From Alicyclobacillus tolerans (GTDB taxonomy: Bacteria; Bacillota; Bacilli; Alicyclobacillales; Alicyclobacillaceae), in NCBI RefSeq assembly GCF_900142255.1, contig NZ_FRAF01000019.1, positions 1 to 37,610 on the forward strand: 37,610 bases of DNA. Reading direction: 5' to 3'. Positions 7,959-15,960 of the stretch are shown here, piece by piece (position 1 is the stretch's first letter; every line of letters starts with the position of its first letter). The notes beneath the pieces were generated by a model, which worked only from the letters and a program-made list of their open reading frames with translations, was not told the origin of the DNA and did no database searches. A program made the position numbers and the translations under genes.

Positions 7959-9604
7959 TAATTAGTGGCCCCTGAAAAAGTCGTCGTTTGCGGCAATAAA
8001 AAAGGAATCTCAAGATCTGGTGGTGAAGTGGTTGTTGTCGAGACAAACACACGCCAACCGGGGTGTTTTGCGAATTCCTTTGCCTGAGAGTTTCGTCATT
8101 ACACCCCGGGATTCCTGTTAAGGAGTGCTGGAAAATGCTACGGACTGACCAAAATCAGACGACACTTTGGGATACCATCTTGCCGGAATCGCTGCTCAAA
8201 TTGCCGGCAGAACTGGAATATATCGATGAAATCCTGAATGACGAGCGGTTTATGGCTTCGTTCCTGGAGAAATTCAACTCTTCCATAGGTTGTCCGACGG
8301 TCCTGGTACAAACCTATTTGCGCCTCATGTACCTGAAGTTCCGTTACCAGCTAGGGTACGAATCTCTCGTTCAAGAAGTCAGCGACAGTATCGCATGGCG
8401 GCGTTTCTGCCATATCGCAATCGACGGAAAAGTGCCGGATGCCAGTACGCTCATCAAGGCCAGGAAGCGGTATGGTGAGAATATCATTGAGCAAGTGAAT
8501 GAACTGTTAGTGAAGAAGCTTGATGAGCAGAAAATCATCCGTCATCGCAAATTGCGTACGGATACCACGGTGGTCGAATCGGACATCCATCCCCCAACGG
8601 TGCAACGCTTCTTCAGGATGGCGTTCGTGCCATCACCGGGACAGTCAACCGCATTCGTAAACTGGCATCGCACGCCACAGAGGGTTTCGTTGATCAGACG
8701 GATGCGGTAAAGAAAAAGATTCTAGCGTTTGCAAAGGTACTGCGCCGCCGGATGAGCCAATCCTGGGATGAGATCAACCAGATGACTCAAGAGGTTGTGG
8801 ATATCACACAGAGTGTGTTGCAGCAGGCTGAGTCGGTGCTTAAGAAGTTGCAGCAGACAAAGAAGCCGTTGGTAGAGGCACAAAAGGAAAAGCTGCAATC
8901 CCTTGTAAACAAGACAAAACAGTTGATCGACCAAGCGAAGCAAGTCATCGATGGAAATCGAATGATTCCGGACCGTCTCATCAGCATTCATGACCCAGAA
9001 ACTCGGCCGATCAAAAAAGGAAAACTCACCAAGAAAGTTGAGTTCGGGTACAAAGTTCGCATCGATGAGACAGAAAGTGGATTTGTGACCGGGTACGCCG
9101 TCTATACAGGCAACCCATCCGATGACGACCTGCTTATTCCGGCTGTACAGCATCATCAAGAGGTATTCGGTTCAGTGCCTCATGCGGTGGCCACGGATCG
9201 GGGGTTCAGCAGTCGCAACAATGAGCAGATGATGAGAGAAGAACTGGGCATTCATCGCGTGAGCACACCATTCCGAGGCAAAAAGAGCAAGTGAAGGTCG
9301 GAGTTCGAAAAGGAGCCTTGGTTCATAAACCTACAGAGATTCCGAGTTGGTGGCGAAGCCAAAATCGGGCTGCTGAAGCAAAAGTACGGACTGGGCCGAT
9401 CCCGATTCCGAGGCCACTCGGGCACATCGACGTAGGTTGGATACGGCATCCTGGCCCACAATCTAAGGAGAGCGGCCCAAGTAACCCAGTAATTGGGGAT
9501 TGAATGTGCGAAAAAGAACAGTCATCCCACAAAAAGTTCTATTTCAGCTACCCCGCAGGGTAGAGGTAAGCTCAAACGACGACTTTTTCAGGGGCCACTA
9601 ATTA
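7959..9604. mobile_element. IS1182-like insertion sequence (7965-9598) with flanking TAATTA repeats
   Basis: The element is 1,634 bp. Its perfect 26-bp terminal inverted repeats begin GTGGCCCCTGAAAAAGTCG, at 7965-7990 and as the complement at 9573-9598. It is flanked on both sides by the palindromic hexamer TAATTA (7959-7964 and 9599-9604), consistent with a target duplication or palindrome-directed insertion. The internal transposase is broken, so this copy could only move if helped in trans. The right end abuts the stop codon of a toxin gene. Confidence 0.9.
8135..9492 (+). pseudogene. IS1182-family DDE transposase, inactivated
   Basis: The reading frame opens at ATG 8135 (MLRTDQNQTTLW), 10 nt after AAGGAG. 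It shows the family N-terminal domain (PAELEYIDEILNDERFMASF, then LRLMYLKFRYQLGYESLVQEVSD) and the TDTTVVESDIH part of the catalytic core. Near 8585-8595 a run of five C marks a one-base loss: the frame shifts and resumes as NGATLLQDGVRAITGTVNRIRKL. The later part has the ATDRGFSSRNNE segment, then a TGA at 9292-9294 after FRGKKSK. Homology continues in the same frame (RSEFEKEPWFINLQRF), then a TAG follows after GHSGTST and homology resumes again to a TAA at 9490. One frameshift and two stops make it dead. Confidence 0.88.
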
Positions 9605-10008
9605 GGACGCTTGTCCCCACGCCGCCGAAGTTCCCACCGTTTTGAATGAGATAAATGTTTCTTGAGATCAGGTCTGACCTTGAATCGTCGTAGGCGTTTA
9701 TCGGCCAAATTAAAAACAACTTCATCCGCACGTTTTTCGATAGAAAGCACATAAACAATTGGGAGAACATTGACCTTCTCGTTTGTCACTCGAAAGACGA
9801 TTCGAATACCGGCGTCACGTAACTTGATTTCTTTACAACCATGTAGCTTAGTAGACTGTTTATTGACGAGGATTTTCCCAACCTCATCAGCTCGAGCTTC
9901 GAGTTCCTCAAGAGCTTTATCCACGATCTCAGCAACAGAATTGTCCAGTTTCATATATTCTTTGTACGCATCTTCATCAAACCTTACATCGAAACGTGGC
10001 TTATTCAT
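9598..10008 (-). CDS. RelE/ParE-type toxin
   Basis: This is a 136-residue basic protein of the RelE/ParE superfamily, which either cleaves mRNA on the ribosome or poisons gyrase. The typical beta-strand pattern is visible: TKLHGCKEIKLRDAGIRIVFRVTN, then VNVLPIVYVLSIEKRADEVVFNLADKRL. Its ATG at 10008 overlaps the end of the antitoxin gene by 8 bp, implying translational coupling. The final codons read R-P-N-stop, and the TAG stop uses the last base of the adjacent IS end (9598). The C-terminus may therefore have been altered by the insertion. The C-terminal extension is longer and more charged than in minimal RelE proteins. Confidence 0.75.
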   Translation of the reverse strand: MNKPRFDVRFDEDAYKEYMKLDNSVAEIVDKALEELEARADEVGKILVNKQSTKLHGCKEIKLRDAGIRIVFRVTNEKVNVLPIVYVLSIEKRADEVVFNLADKRLRRFKVRPDLKKHLSHSKRWELRRRGDKRPN

Positions 10009-10297
10009 CGCTTCTTCCGGTGCGTCTTACCTTACGCCAAGAAACTGCGGTTTCTGGATGATTTTCCAAGCGTTCGATACGAGCCTCCAGGAGCCTTGCC
10101 TCTTCCTTTTCCTCCAGTTCTTGCAACCGTTGATACATACGTTCAAACTGACTATATCCCATGACAACCGTATCAACGACTCCGTTGTCTGTGATATATT
10201 GCGGACTGCTCTGTGCTTTCTTCCTTATTTTACCGAATCTTTTGGAGGCGATTGAAGACGGAATGAGTTGATCCGTCGTAAATGTCGGTTTATCCAC
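10001..10297 (-). CDS. Phd/YefM-like antitoxin
   Basis: This gene is upstream of and overlaps the RelE-like toxin, the normal order for type II antitoxins. The protein (about 98 residues) has an N-terminal IPSSIASKRFGKIRKKAQ region followed by NGVVDTVVMGYSQFERMYQRLQELEEKEE. That resembles the Phd/YefM fold (a 'thNGkp.AVLis...ye.l' segment) and continues into a charged C-terminal helix that would wrap the toxin. I place the start at the GTG at 10297 because GGTGGAGGT lies just upstream. An ATG at 10342 lies only about 3 nt after the predicted transcription start. Family assignment is from pattern only. Confidence 0.65.
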   Translation of the reverse strand: MDKPTFTTDQLIPSSIASKRFGKIRKKAQSSPQYITDNGVVDTVVMGYSQFERMYQRLQELEEKEEARLLEARIERLENHPETAVSWRKVRRTGRSDE

Positions 10298-10351
10298 GGT
10301 TTTGACCTCCACCTTTACTCTACCTCCCATATAGTATTCCACTCAAACAAA

Positions 10352-10357
10352 ATTATA
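10352..10357 (-). promoter_or_regulatory. -10 element of the RelE-like TA operon
   Basis: A perfect TATAAT on the minus strand lies about 55 bp upstream of the antitoxin GTG. No good -35 is seen. A small palindrome around TTACGTAA lies about 10 bp further upstream and may be the antitoxin's autoregulatory operator. Confidence 0.45.
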
Positions 10358-10412
10358 CACTACATTTTACGTAATATGTTTCGTACAATTTCAAGCACAT
10401 CCCGACGACACG

Positions 10413-10601
10413 TCATTCCATAACTTCCTTCACACATTCTGATCCTTCATTCCTCACATCCCCAACCTGCTTACTCACCTGATACCAGTGCATAACATCA
10501 TCTGGATATGCATTTAAGATTGTCAGCAACTCATCAATATCTGTAACTCTACGGTCGAGCCAAAAAAATTCATCTTGGCTATCCCTTTGTTTGACTTTAT
10601 C
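10413..10601 (-). pseudogene. SRAP (YedK/HMCES-type) peptidase, C-terminal remnant
   Basis: An open stretch of 62 codons reads leftward and ends at the TGA at 10413-10415. It contains FFWLDRRVTDIDELLTIL and then YPDDVMHWYQVSKQVGDVRNEG near the end. This matches the C-terminal part of SOS-response-associated peptidases, with the conserved 'WLD...LL..L' and 'M..ypVs..Vn..rndg' elements. The catalytic Cys2 domain and most of the protein are missing: to the right the sequence is unrelated. SRAP proteins crosslink to abasic sites in single-stranded DNA, and short versions are common on mobile elements. Confidence 0.65.
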
Positions 10602-10768
10602 TAATAGGGGACAGTCAAAGTTTCGTCAACGAGAAAGAAAATTATAGAAATTATTAAATTAGAATAGTTGATAAATGATGTAGACCAGATAGGTTAAGTA
10701 ATACGCTTATACGTTTATCTTTTAATCGGAGGAGTGCGACTCGTGGGGTCAGAAAGAGTTGTCCACGC

Positions 10769-10882
10769 AATTGTAACAATGCATACATTCACTTTTACAA
10801 CACGGACCGACCACACTCCGCACTAGGTTATCGCTCGCCTTTGGAATTCAGAAATTGGCAAATGAAACGGAACGCAGCGTGA
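10769..10882 (+). pseudogene. IS3-family OrfB, C-terminal remnant
   Basis: Thirty-seven codons contain FYNTDRPHSALGYRSPLEF and end at a TGA. This is the conserved end of IS3-family integrase-type transposases ('YN..RpHsaLgy.sP.ef'). Nothing upstream within 150 bp continues the homology, so it is a fragment left by deletion. Confidence 0.75.
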
Positions 10883-11499
10883 GACGGTTTTTATCTGAAT
10901 TGCATTTCTCTCTTAAAAGCCTTCCCATCTGTCTTGACAAAATCGGGTTCACTACGTGATTGCTCCCATCCACCATGCGGACGTCAACCGGATTGTTCAA
11001 CTCAACGTGAAAAATATCATTGCCTACCGTGACGACAGGTTCGAACTATTATGAGATGTGGAGCAACGGACCAATCGAAACAAGATTCAAGGATCAGGGT
11101 CGTTCTTGAAGAAACATGTGCAATGAATCGACCTCGGTTCAAGTGCAGGGCGGATTGATACGAGAAAGGATGGTGAACGATGGTTGATCGTCTGTATAAT
11201 GATGTGGGCACGGGAAATTCCGCAACGCAGCATCTGACGAGTGAGGAGTTCCGAAATAGAACTGCTGGTGTTTTTTGTATGAGATTGGATTCCGACGAAA
11301 ATATTCCGCTCCCTGTCTTGGTTCGTTGAGGGTGCTGTGATCGAAGCGGTGATGCCGAAAGGCGTTAAGCATGGCAAGTTTTGTGACGTTGTGCAAGTAT
11401 CATTCCAAATGATGCAGTACAGGCTCTGGGAGAGAGTAAAATGATCTGTGTAAACTCCCCAAGCCCCAGAGTGGGAGCTTACAAGGGGAGTGAAGCGAC
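10883..11499. other. Non-coding or degenerate stretch in the accessory zone
   Basis: No gene with a ribosome site and recognisable product was found on either strand. Short open frames of 60-96 codons occur but have no coherent motif. The stretch lies between an IS3 fragment and an IS256 fragment and is probably decayed mobile DNA. Confidence 0.4.
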
Positions 11500-11631
11500 A
11501 TGGAGCTTTTGTCCAAGGAGCAAATCCGTCAACTCATTCGAGACGGCAAGTTGTCGAGAAAATCTCAACAGCCTGAGGGCCACGGATTATCCGTGGCCCT
11601 TGACGTATTCAAGGATTCAATCAGAAAATGA
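11500..11631 (+). pseudogene. IS256-family transposase N-terminal fragment
   Basis: A 43-codon frame starts at an ATG 8 nt after GGGGAG. It reads MELLSKEQIRQLIRDGKL and then departs from the family. The opening resembles the start of mutator-type (IS256) transposases, and the usual 'edv...lkdlfkdtl' continuation is only hinted at by FKDS at the end. Most of the gene is deleted. Inside it a perfect 11-bp stem with a 3-nt loop (11576-11600, AGGGCCACGGA and complement) may act as a terminator. Its 3' end overlaps mazF on the other strand. Confidence 0.5.
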
Positions 11632-11965
11632 GCGGCTTGATTCGCTCAACAATTTCCTCAAAAAATTCATCGTGCGATTCAGCTATAGAACAAACAAACT
11701 GAACCTTTCTAGCTCGCCAATCTACGTTTTTTAAATGGTCTGCTAGAACCACACCCGTAATGGGTACACCATCAGGGAGCGGGACTTCGAACGGAAATCC
11801 CTTGTCTTGATTTGTGATTGGACACGCTAACATTAATCCAAATGTCTCATTATATGCCTTTGGCGAGATAACCACAGCGGGTCGCCATCCAGCCTGTTCG
11901 TGTCCAGCTTGGGGGTTAAAATCAAGTCTTACAAGGTCTCCACGTTCTGGTACATAACTCACCAA
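11621..11965 (-). CDS. mazF: MazF-type endoribonuclease toxin
   Basis: This 114-residue toxin of the MazF/PemK family cleaves single-stranded RNA at short sequences. Family signatures are clear: VPERGDLVRLDFNPQAGHEQAGWRPAVVIS at the N-terminus, then LMLACPITNQDKGFPFEVPL and GVVLADHLKNVDWRARKV. The catalytic Arg (GWRPAVV) and the Thr-like position (CPITNQ) are present. Its start overlaps the end of mazE by 7 bp, so the pair is translationally coupled. It looks intact. Confidence 0.93.
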   Translation of the reverse strand: MVSYVPERGDLVRLDFNPQAGHEQAGWRPAVVISPKAYNETFGLMLACPITNQDKGFPFEVPLPDGVPITGVVLADHLKNVDWRARKVQFVCSIAESHDEFFEEIVERIKPLIF

Positions 11966-12216
11966 ACTTCATCTCCTACTGGTTTACCCCAATCCGTCTC
12001 ACCATGAAGTTTCTCCGGTTGTCGTGGCATCTTTGCGAGCAGTTCTTCAAGAGTATACTTCTTAGATCGATTAAGGCGCCGAATAATGATTTCCTGCTCG
12101 TCTTCGCGATATATAACCTCAACAAGGGTTCCGTCATGGATATTTGCACTGTCGGCAAAAGCATTGGGAACACGTACGCCTAAACTGTTCCCCCATTTTC
12201 TCGCCTTTGTTTGCAC
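11959..12216 (-). CDS. mazE: MazE-type antitoxin (AbrB fold)
   Basis: This 85-residue protein begins MQTKARKWGNSLGVRVPNAFAD, the swapped-hairpin AbrB/MazE DNA-binding signature. It continues IHDGTLVEVIYREDEQEIIIRRL. The acidic, Trp-containing tail (LEELLAKMPRQPEKLHGETDWGKPVGDEVW) is the toxin-binding segment. The start is the GTG at 12216, because the conserved QTKARKWGNS follows directly. No strong ribosome site is seen. A perfect minus-strand TATAAT lies at 12279-12284, about 65 bp upstream. Confidence 0.93.
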   Translation of the reverse strand: MQTKARKWGNSLGVRVPNAFADSANIHDGTLVEVIYREDEQEIIIRRLNRSKKYTLEELLAKMPRQPEKLHGETDWGKPVGDEVW

Positions 12217-12550
12217 TCTCTATCCAGTCCCTTCCACTCTCGTACTGAAATTTTTGCGCATTGCAATTGTTCGCGCGTATTATACCTTCACCATTTTTTG
12301 CACTTAGTTTTACGACTAGTGCCACTCATACTCTTCATCTGCCCTTTATTTACGCGTGTGTGTTATTGTGCGCCATTCTTAAACATTCAATTATTGGACC
12401 GTGCGCAAAACCCAAAGCGGAACCTTTGTATAAACAAGTATATACATTTTGTTTTATTTTATGCAACCACTATTTCAATTGTGAAAGAAACACAAATCAT
12501 ACCTCTTAAAGCCTTAAGGGACCCATTCCATAAAAATTCAATTGTACCTA
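12217..12550. other. Upstream region of mazEF and downstream region of the DUF2726 gene
   Basis: A minus-strand TATAAT at 12279-12284 is the likely mazEF -10. No convincing gene, hairpin terminator or repeat is seen in the remaining A+T-rich 250 bp. Confidence 0.4.
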
Positions 12551-13429
12551 CTAACTTTTTGTTTTAGGACGACTGCTAATGGCTAAACTTGAAAGTACGT
12601 ATTTTTTTGCTTCCATATCACTAATGGCTTGGTCTATAGCTTCAGGTGACACTGCACTGACTTCGTTATCCAACGTCTGAACCAGTTTGTTATACAGTTG
12701 AATCAACGCAATGTCTTCCACTACGTCTACCATTGAAATAGGGAAGTTTTGACCCTTGATGTTTGCCGTTGTGAGAACCGCCCTATTTTCGTCAATTAAC
12801 ACCCATGCAAGGGAGTGATATTCGTTATTTGACTTGTCATTCCAAACTATGGTTGACGGTGACATATCCACAATAACGTTTTGTTCATGTAGTTTGGCAA
12901 TCCTTCCTAAAGCATCCCTAGAAAGCCATAAAGGAAAATCCTTATTATACCCCGGAATGTGGTTAAAACTCGTTGGCATAAATGGTTCATCATAAGGTAT
13001 TTGACCGTTTTCTTGTGCTTCGCTGAACCATTGCAAAGCAAACCAAGTTTCAATACACCAGCTTAACAAGTTCATTTGTCGGTAATAATCGTTTAAATAT
13101 TCTGTGTTGATTCTTAACAGTGGCATGTCAAACCGTTCACACAACGCATCTTTCTTCTTATCACGTTCAATCTGTTTTGGGGATTGGACATGTTGTACCC
13201 CGTCAAACTCAACAGCAGAAAGCGGATACCCTTCACGATTCGTAACAATCACGTCAAAGTGTGAAGCCAAGGCAAACTTAAACAACTCATCGGAAATACC
13301 ACTGTTTTCAATCGGCAGAATATCTGCAAGCCTTACTTTCGGATAGGCAACTGCACCGTTCCGTTCACAAATTTCCTGTGTTTGTTTGTATGTGATAGCT
13401 TCTGACAAGTTCATGATTTTCTTTAACAT
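12551..13429 (-). CDS. DUF2726-domain protein, nuclease-fold-like
   Basis: This is a 292-residue soluble protein. Residues about 35-115 match the DUF2726 pattern: ISDELFKFALASHFDVIVTN, then PLSAVEFDGVQHVQS and KQIERDKKKDALCERFDMPLLRI. DUF2726 is related to very-short-patch-repair/PD-(D/E)XK-like nucleases, and the D...E-F-D-G arrangement is compatible with that. Activity is not shown. The C-terminal 170 residues are not recognised. The ATG at 13429 has a GGGG-type ribosome site, and a minus-strand TATAAT lies at 13459-13464. It stands alone in an accessory zone, so a role in defence or DNA repair is only a guess. Confidence 0.6.
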   Translation of the reverse strand: MLKKIMNLSEAITYKQTQEICERNGAVAYPKVRLADILPIENSGISDELFKFALASHFDVIVTNREGYPLSAVEFDGVQHVQSPKQIERDKKKDALCERFDMPLLRINTEYLNDYYRQMNLLSWCIETWFALQWFSEAQENGQIPYDEPFMPTSFNHIPGYNKDFPLWLSRDALGRIAKLHEQNVIVDMSPSTIVWNDKSNNEYHSLAWVLIDENRAVLTTANIKGQNFPISMVDVVEDIALIQLYNKLVQTLDNEVSAVSPEAIDQAISDMEAKKYVLSSLAISSRPKTKS

Positions 13430-13464
13430 AGTGAAGCAAACCCCTTTATGTTTGTAATATTATA

Positions 13465-13761
13465 CCCGAATGCTTTCTACCTGCCTTCTTGCATATTCTT
13501 CATGGTGTGGTATCTGTCCCTGCCCACTGACTTGAAAAATTAAACAATAGCGAGAAACGAAAACGGGTCAATCCAGAAGGACTAACCCTAATATTGGAAC
13601 GAACCAGCTTTCCCTTACAACACATGCAACTTGATGTGAATGTCTCCGAATCGCCCATTTTTGCTTAGTTCGATACGACTCACTGCTTGCTTCAACTCTA
13701 GTGCTATCAACAGCAACCAATTGGTATAACTACGACTATCACCCATCGATAGTCTGTTAGG
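13465..13761. other. Degenerate sequence upstream of the DUF2726 gene
   Basis: No intact gene is seen. It is probably a further decayed part of the IS3-type transposase at 13762-14047, but homology is too weak to place. Confidence 0.3.
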
Positions 13762-14047
13762 TCAACCCTGCTGCATGTAGTGTTTTGGTTTTATCACAAA
13801 CGAAGAATTGGACAGGGAGGCCGCAACATACAACAAAGCTGTCAGTAGCGCACAGGTTATTTGCGCGAACGGCATTTTTGTTTCAACGGCCATCCATATC
13901 GCAAGGAACCTATTCACTTCACAAATTGGACACGGAGGATCGAGCGTCAAACTCTTACTACGAATATGACGGGAATAACCATCCCTCCTCGGTCCAGACA
14001 TACGTAATGTCCGACATCCAAACCTGATTGGGACGCTGTGCTTGAAA
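13762..14047 (-). pseudogene. IS3-family OrfB (DDE integrase core) remnant
   Basis: Reading leftward from 14047, the frame FQAQRPNQVWMSDITYV is followed by WTEEGWLF. This is the start of the rve/DDE core, with the first catalytic Asp in 'W.sDITY'. A TAG closes it at 13958-13960. Weak similarity continues in another frame (IWMAVETKMPFAQ), suggesting several frameshifts. Upstream, basic residues (KRRRRTRS) may be the preceding linker. This is a different fragment from the OrfB tail at 10769 and lies on the opposite strand. Confidence 0.7.
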
Positions 14048-14225
14048 CGTCTAATTTAATACGTTCTCGTGCACTGATTGTGCTTCGAGTTCGTCGTCGC
14101 CTTTTATTTGCGCACTGTACAGATCCTGATTCTGTTATCCTGCATCATTTTGACAACGATTTTTTGACCGATTGCTTTACTTAGATACAGTAATTTCCTG
14201 AATCAATAATATCAGAGTTTAACCC

Positions 14226-14320
14226 ACACTTATGACACACTTATTTAGTACACTTTTTTAGTGATAGTACACTGTTTATATAAAAATAATACTCACACTA
14301 TTAAAACAAACCTGTATAAT
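14226..14320 (+). promoter_or_regulatory. parA upstream region: repeated ACACT boxes and -10
   Basis: ACACT boxes occur at 14226, 14237, 14250 and 14269. Two are extended to ACACTTAT (14226, 14237) and two to TAGTACACT (14246, 14265). TATAAT at 14315-14320 is the likely -10. Repeats directly in front of parA commonly serve as operator and centromere for the partition proteins; that role is inferred here. Confidence 0.45.
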
Positions 14321-14360
14321 GTTCTTATATTATAATCCAATTGAATACGGAGGTGTTTTT

Positions 14361-15134
14361 GTGGGTAAAATTATCAGCATCGGACTCCAAAAAGGAGGTG
14401 TAGGCAAAAGCACAACAACAGGGATTACTTCATTCTTATTGGCTCAACAAGGATTTCATGTACTAGGAGTAGATTTCGACAGCCAGGGCAATTTAACACA
14501 ATTTCTTACAAGGCGAAGTCCTTACGATTTTGTACATAAAACTATACTAGAAGCCTGTAAAGATGGAGATCCTAGGCCATACATATATCAAATATCCGAC
14601 AATCTCCATCTACTTCCTGCCGAGGACTTTTTATCACAATTTGATAAGTGGATTTATACAGAGGTTCCGGTAAATCAACAAATGACGGTTCTTCTACGAA
14701 CTCTAAATATAATTCGAGACCAATATGATTTCATATTTGTCGATTTACCTCCCAATCTTGGCGGGCTAACTTTAAACGGAGTATGCGCAAGCGATTATTG
14801 TGTAGTGGTTATGCAGTCAGAACCATTTGCTTATGACGCCCTAGACAGATATATGGAATTAGTAGAAGCAGCTCAACAAAAGGTAAACCCTCGATTACGT
14901 ATTGCAGGAATACTAACTTCCCTACTAGACGCAAGAACAACTATTGGAAATTATATTATGGAAAGGGTTAAAGAAGAGTATGAAGATTTCGTATTCAATA
15001 CTGTAATTCGACGCAAATCCAGAATTATCGAATTTAGTATTGAAGGTATACAAACAAAAAGTCGTGCTGATCGTGAAGCGTTGGCTATGTATGAGGAATT
15101 TGTAAAGGAGCTGTTAAATCGTGTCGCCGACTGA
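14361..15134 (+). CDS. parA: ParA/Soj-type partition ATPase
   Basis: This is a 257-residue MinD/ParA-family ATPase for plasmid segregation. It has the deviant Walker A QKGGVGKSTTT near residue 10, Walker A' VDFDSQGNLT near 38, and Walker B YDFIFVDLPPNLGGLT near 130. It lacks the long N-terminal HTH of type Ia ParA, so it is the small type Ib/Soj class. I start it at the GTG at 14361, because GGAGGT is 6 nt upstream and the protein then begins VGKIISIGLQKGG. An ATG at 14319 lies inside the -10 and is unlikely. It overlaps the next gene by 14 bp, forming a par operon. Confidence 0.93.
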   Translation: MGKIISIGLQKGGVGKSTTTGITSFLLAQQGFHVLGVDFDSQGNLTQFLTRRSPYDFVHKTILEACKDGDPRPYIYQISDNLHLLPAEDFLSQFDKWIYTEVPVNQQMTVLLRTLNIIRDQYDFIFVDLPPNLGGLTLNGVCASDYCVVVMQSEPFAYDALDRYMELVEAAQQKVNPRLRIAGILTSLLDARTTIGNYIMERVKEEYEDFVFNTVIRRKSRIIEFSIEGIQTKSRADREALAMYEEFVKELLNRVAD

Positions 15135-15636
15135 TAAGAAAAAAAGATTTGAAAGCTTAATACCCTCCAGAACAGAAACACCATCGCACAAAAAAGAAGT
15201 TTTAAATGGACTAATGGGATTAGAAATTGCAAAAGATCAAACTGTTTCGGTACACAGTGCAAGTACACCAAAATACAACACCGAAATAGACAAAGGTATA
15301 GATATATCTAATATTAATACAGAGGACTCAAATATATTAACTAATCCAAAAACAACTACTGTTAATGTTTATGAAAGTACATTAACAAACACTAAAGATG
15401 TGGACATAGATAAAGATGATAAAAACTTTAATATTGCAAGCGTTATCAAACAATATGAGCAAGAAAAAAAAGCAAAAAAAAGTTATGACGAATTATACGC
15501 TAAGCACACATTTGTCATTAGAAAAGATCTGATTTCACGACTCGAAAAAATATCTAAACGTTACTCAAGAGGATTTAAAACTAAGTTTATCAATGAGTTG
15601 TTGGAAGCGGGTTTAAATCAACTCGAAGAAAAATGA
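15121..15636 (+). CDS. ParA partner, ribbon-helix-helix DNA-binding protein
   Basis: This is a 171-residue protein starting at a GTG inside the end of parA. Residues 1-110 are low-complexity and rich in Asn, Thr, Asp and Lys, and are probably disordered. A charged helix (IKQYEQEKKAKKSYDELYAKHTF) follows. The C-terminal 45 residues (FVIRKDLISRLEKISKRYSRGFKTKFINELLEAGLNQLEEK) fit a ribbon-helix-helix domain. Small RHH proteins with flexible N-termini (ParG/omega-like) bind the centromere and stimulate ParA, so a partition role is inferred from fold pattern and operon. No ParB-type HTH or CTPase motif is present. Confidence 0.7.
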   Translation: MSPTDKKKRFESLIPSRTETPSHKKEVLNGLMGLEIAKDQTVSVHSASTPKYNTEIDKGIDISNINTEDSNILTNPKTTTVNVYESTLTNTKDVDIDKDDKNFNIASVIKQYEQEKKAKKSYDELYAKHTFVIRKDLISRLEKISKRYSRGFKTKFINELLEAGLNQLEEK

Positions 15637-15713
15637 CCATTTCCCATTTCTAAAGCAAGTGATTCCTACTCTTACACGTTGGCATTCCTCTTCGATAAAC
15701 AAAAAAAATTAAG

Positions 15714-15742
15714 TTGTCGAATGTTGTAATGTACGTTATCAA
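15714..15742 (+). promoter_or_regulatory. Possible promoter of the rep1 leader
   Basis: TTGTCG (15714-15719), a 17-bp spacer and TATCAA (15737-15742) are the best match to a vegetative promoter upstream of the antisense region. A transcript from here would include the whole attenuator leader. The match is only moderate. Confidence 0.35.
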
Positions 15743-15782
15743 TTTTTTGTGGTAGATTAAGAGACAAGAAAATAGTGGACGG

Positions 15783-15851
15783 AAAAAGAAAGAAACCCCG
15801 TTAAAGGTTTGGCCGCCTACGGAGTTTCTTGTCCCAGCTGTTAAATTGTAT
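15783..15851 (-). ncRNA. Antisense (counter-transcript) RNA controlling rep1
   Basis: A strong minus-strand promoter is present: -35 TTGCAT (15880-15885), 16-bp spacer, -10 TATAAT (15858-15863), predicting a start near 15851. About 20 nt downstream the RNA forms a stem of AAGAAACTCCGT with ACGGGGTTTCTT (one mismatch in 12) around a 17-nt loop, ending in a U-rich tract (15787-15783). The RNA would be about 70 nt and fully complementary to the rep1 leader. The sense loop contains UUGG, a YUNR U-turn motif typical of antisense targets. The arrangement mirrors RNAIII/repR of the pIP501/pAMbeta1 type. Confidence 0.65.
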
Positions 15852-15958
15852 GTGCTTATTATATCAAATTATAGGGCATATGCAATGCTTTCTCTAAATT
15901 TACAAACTGAGAGAAACTGGGACGCTTTCTATATTTTTAGGCTAGAAAGCGTTTTTTT
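15831..15958 (+). terminator. rep1 transcriptional attenuator with competing antiterminator
   Basis: The terminator stem ACGCTTTCT (15922-15930) pairs with AGAAAGCGT (15944-15952), followed by a run of seven T, only 24 nt before the rep1 start codon. The segment CTGGGAC (15917-15923) overlaps its left arm and is perfectly complementary to GTCCCAG (15831-15837) upstream. Pairing of those two would prevent the terminator. Antisense RNA binding just left of GTCCCAG would favour termination. This is the classical logic of copy-number control by attenuation. Confidence 0.65.
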
Positions 15959-15960
15959 CG

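Noticed and set aside
11017-11396. Overlapping short minus-strand frames as genes
   Set aside because: Three frames overlap in different phases, none has a ribosome site or recognisable motif, and the region is flanked by decayed transposase pieces.
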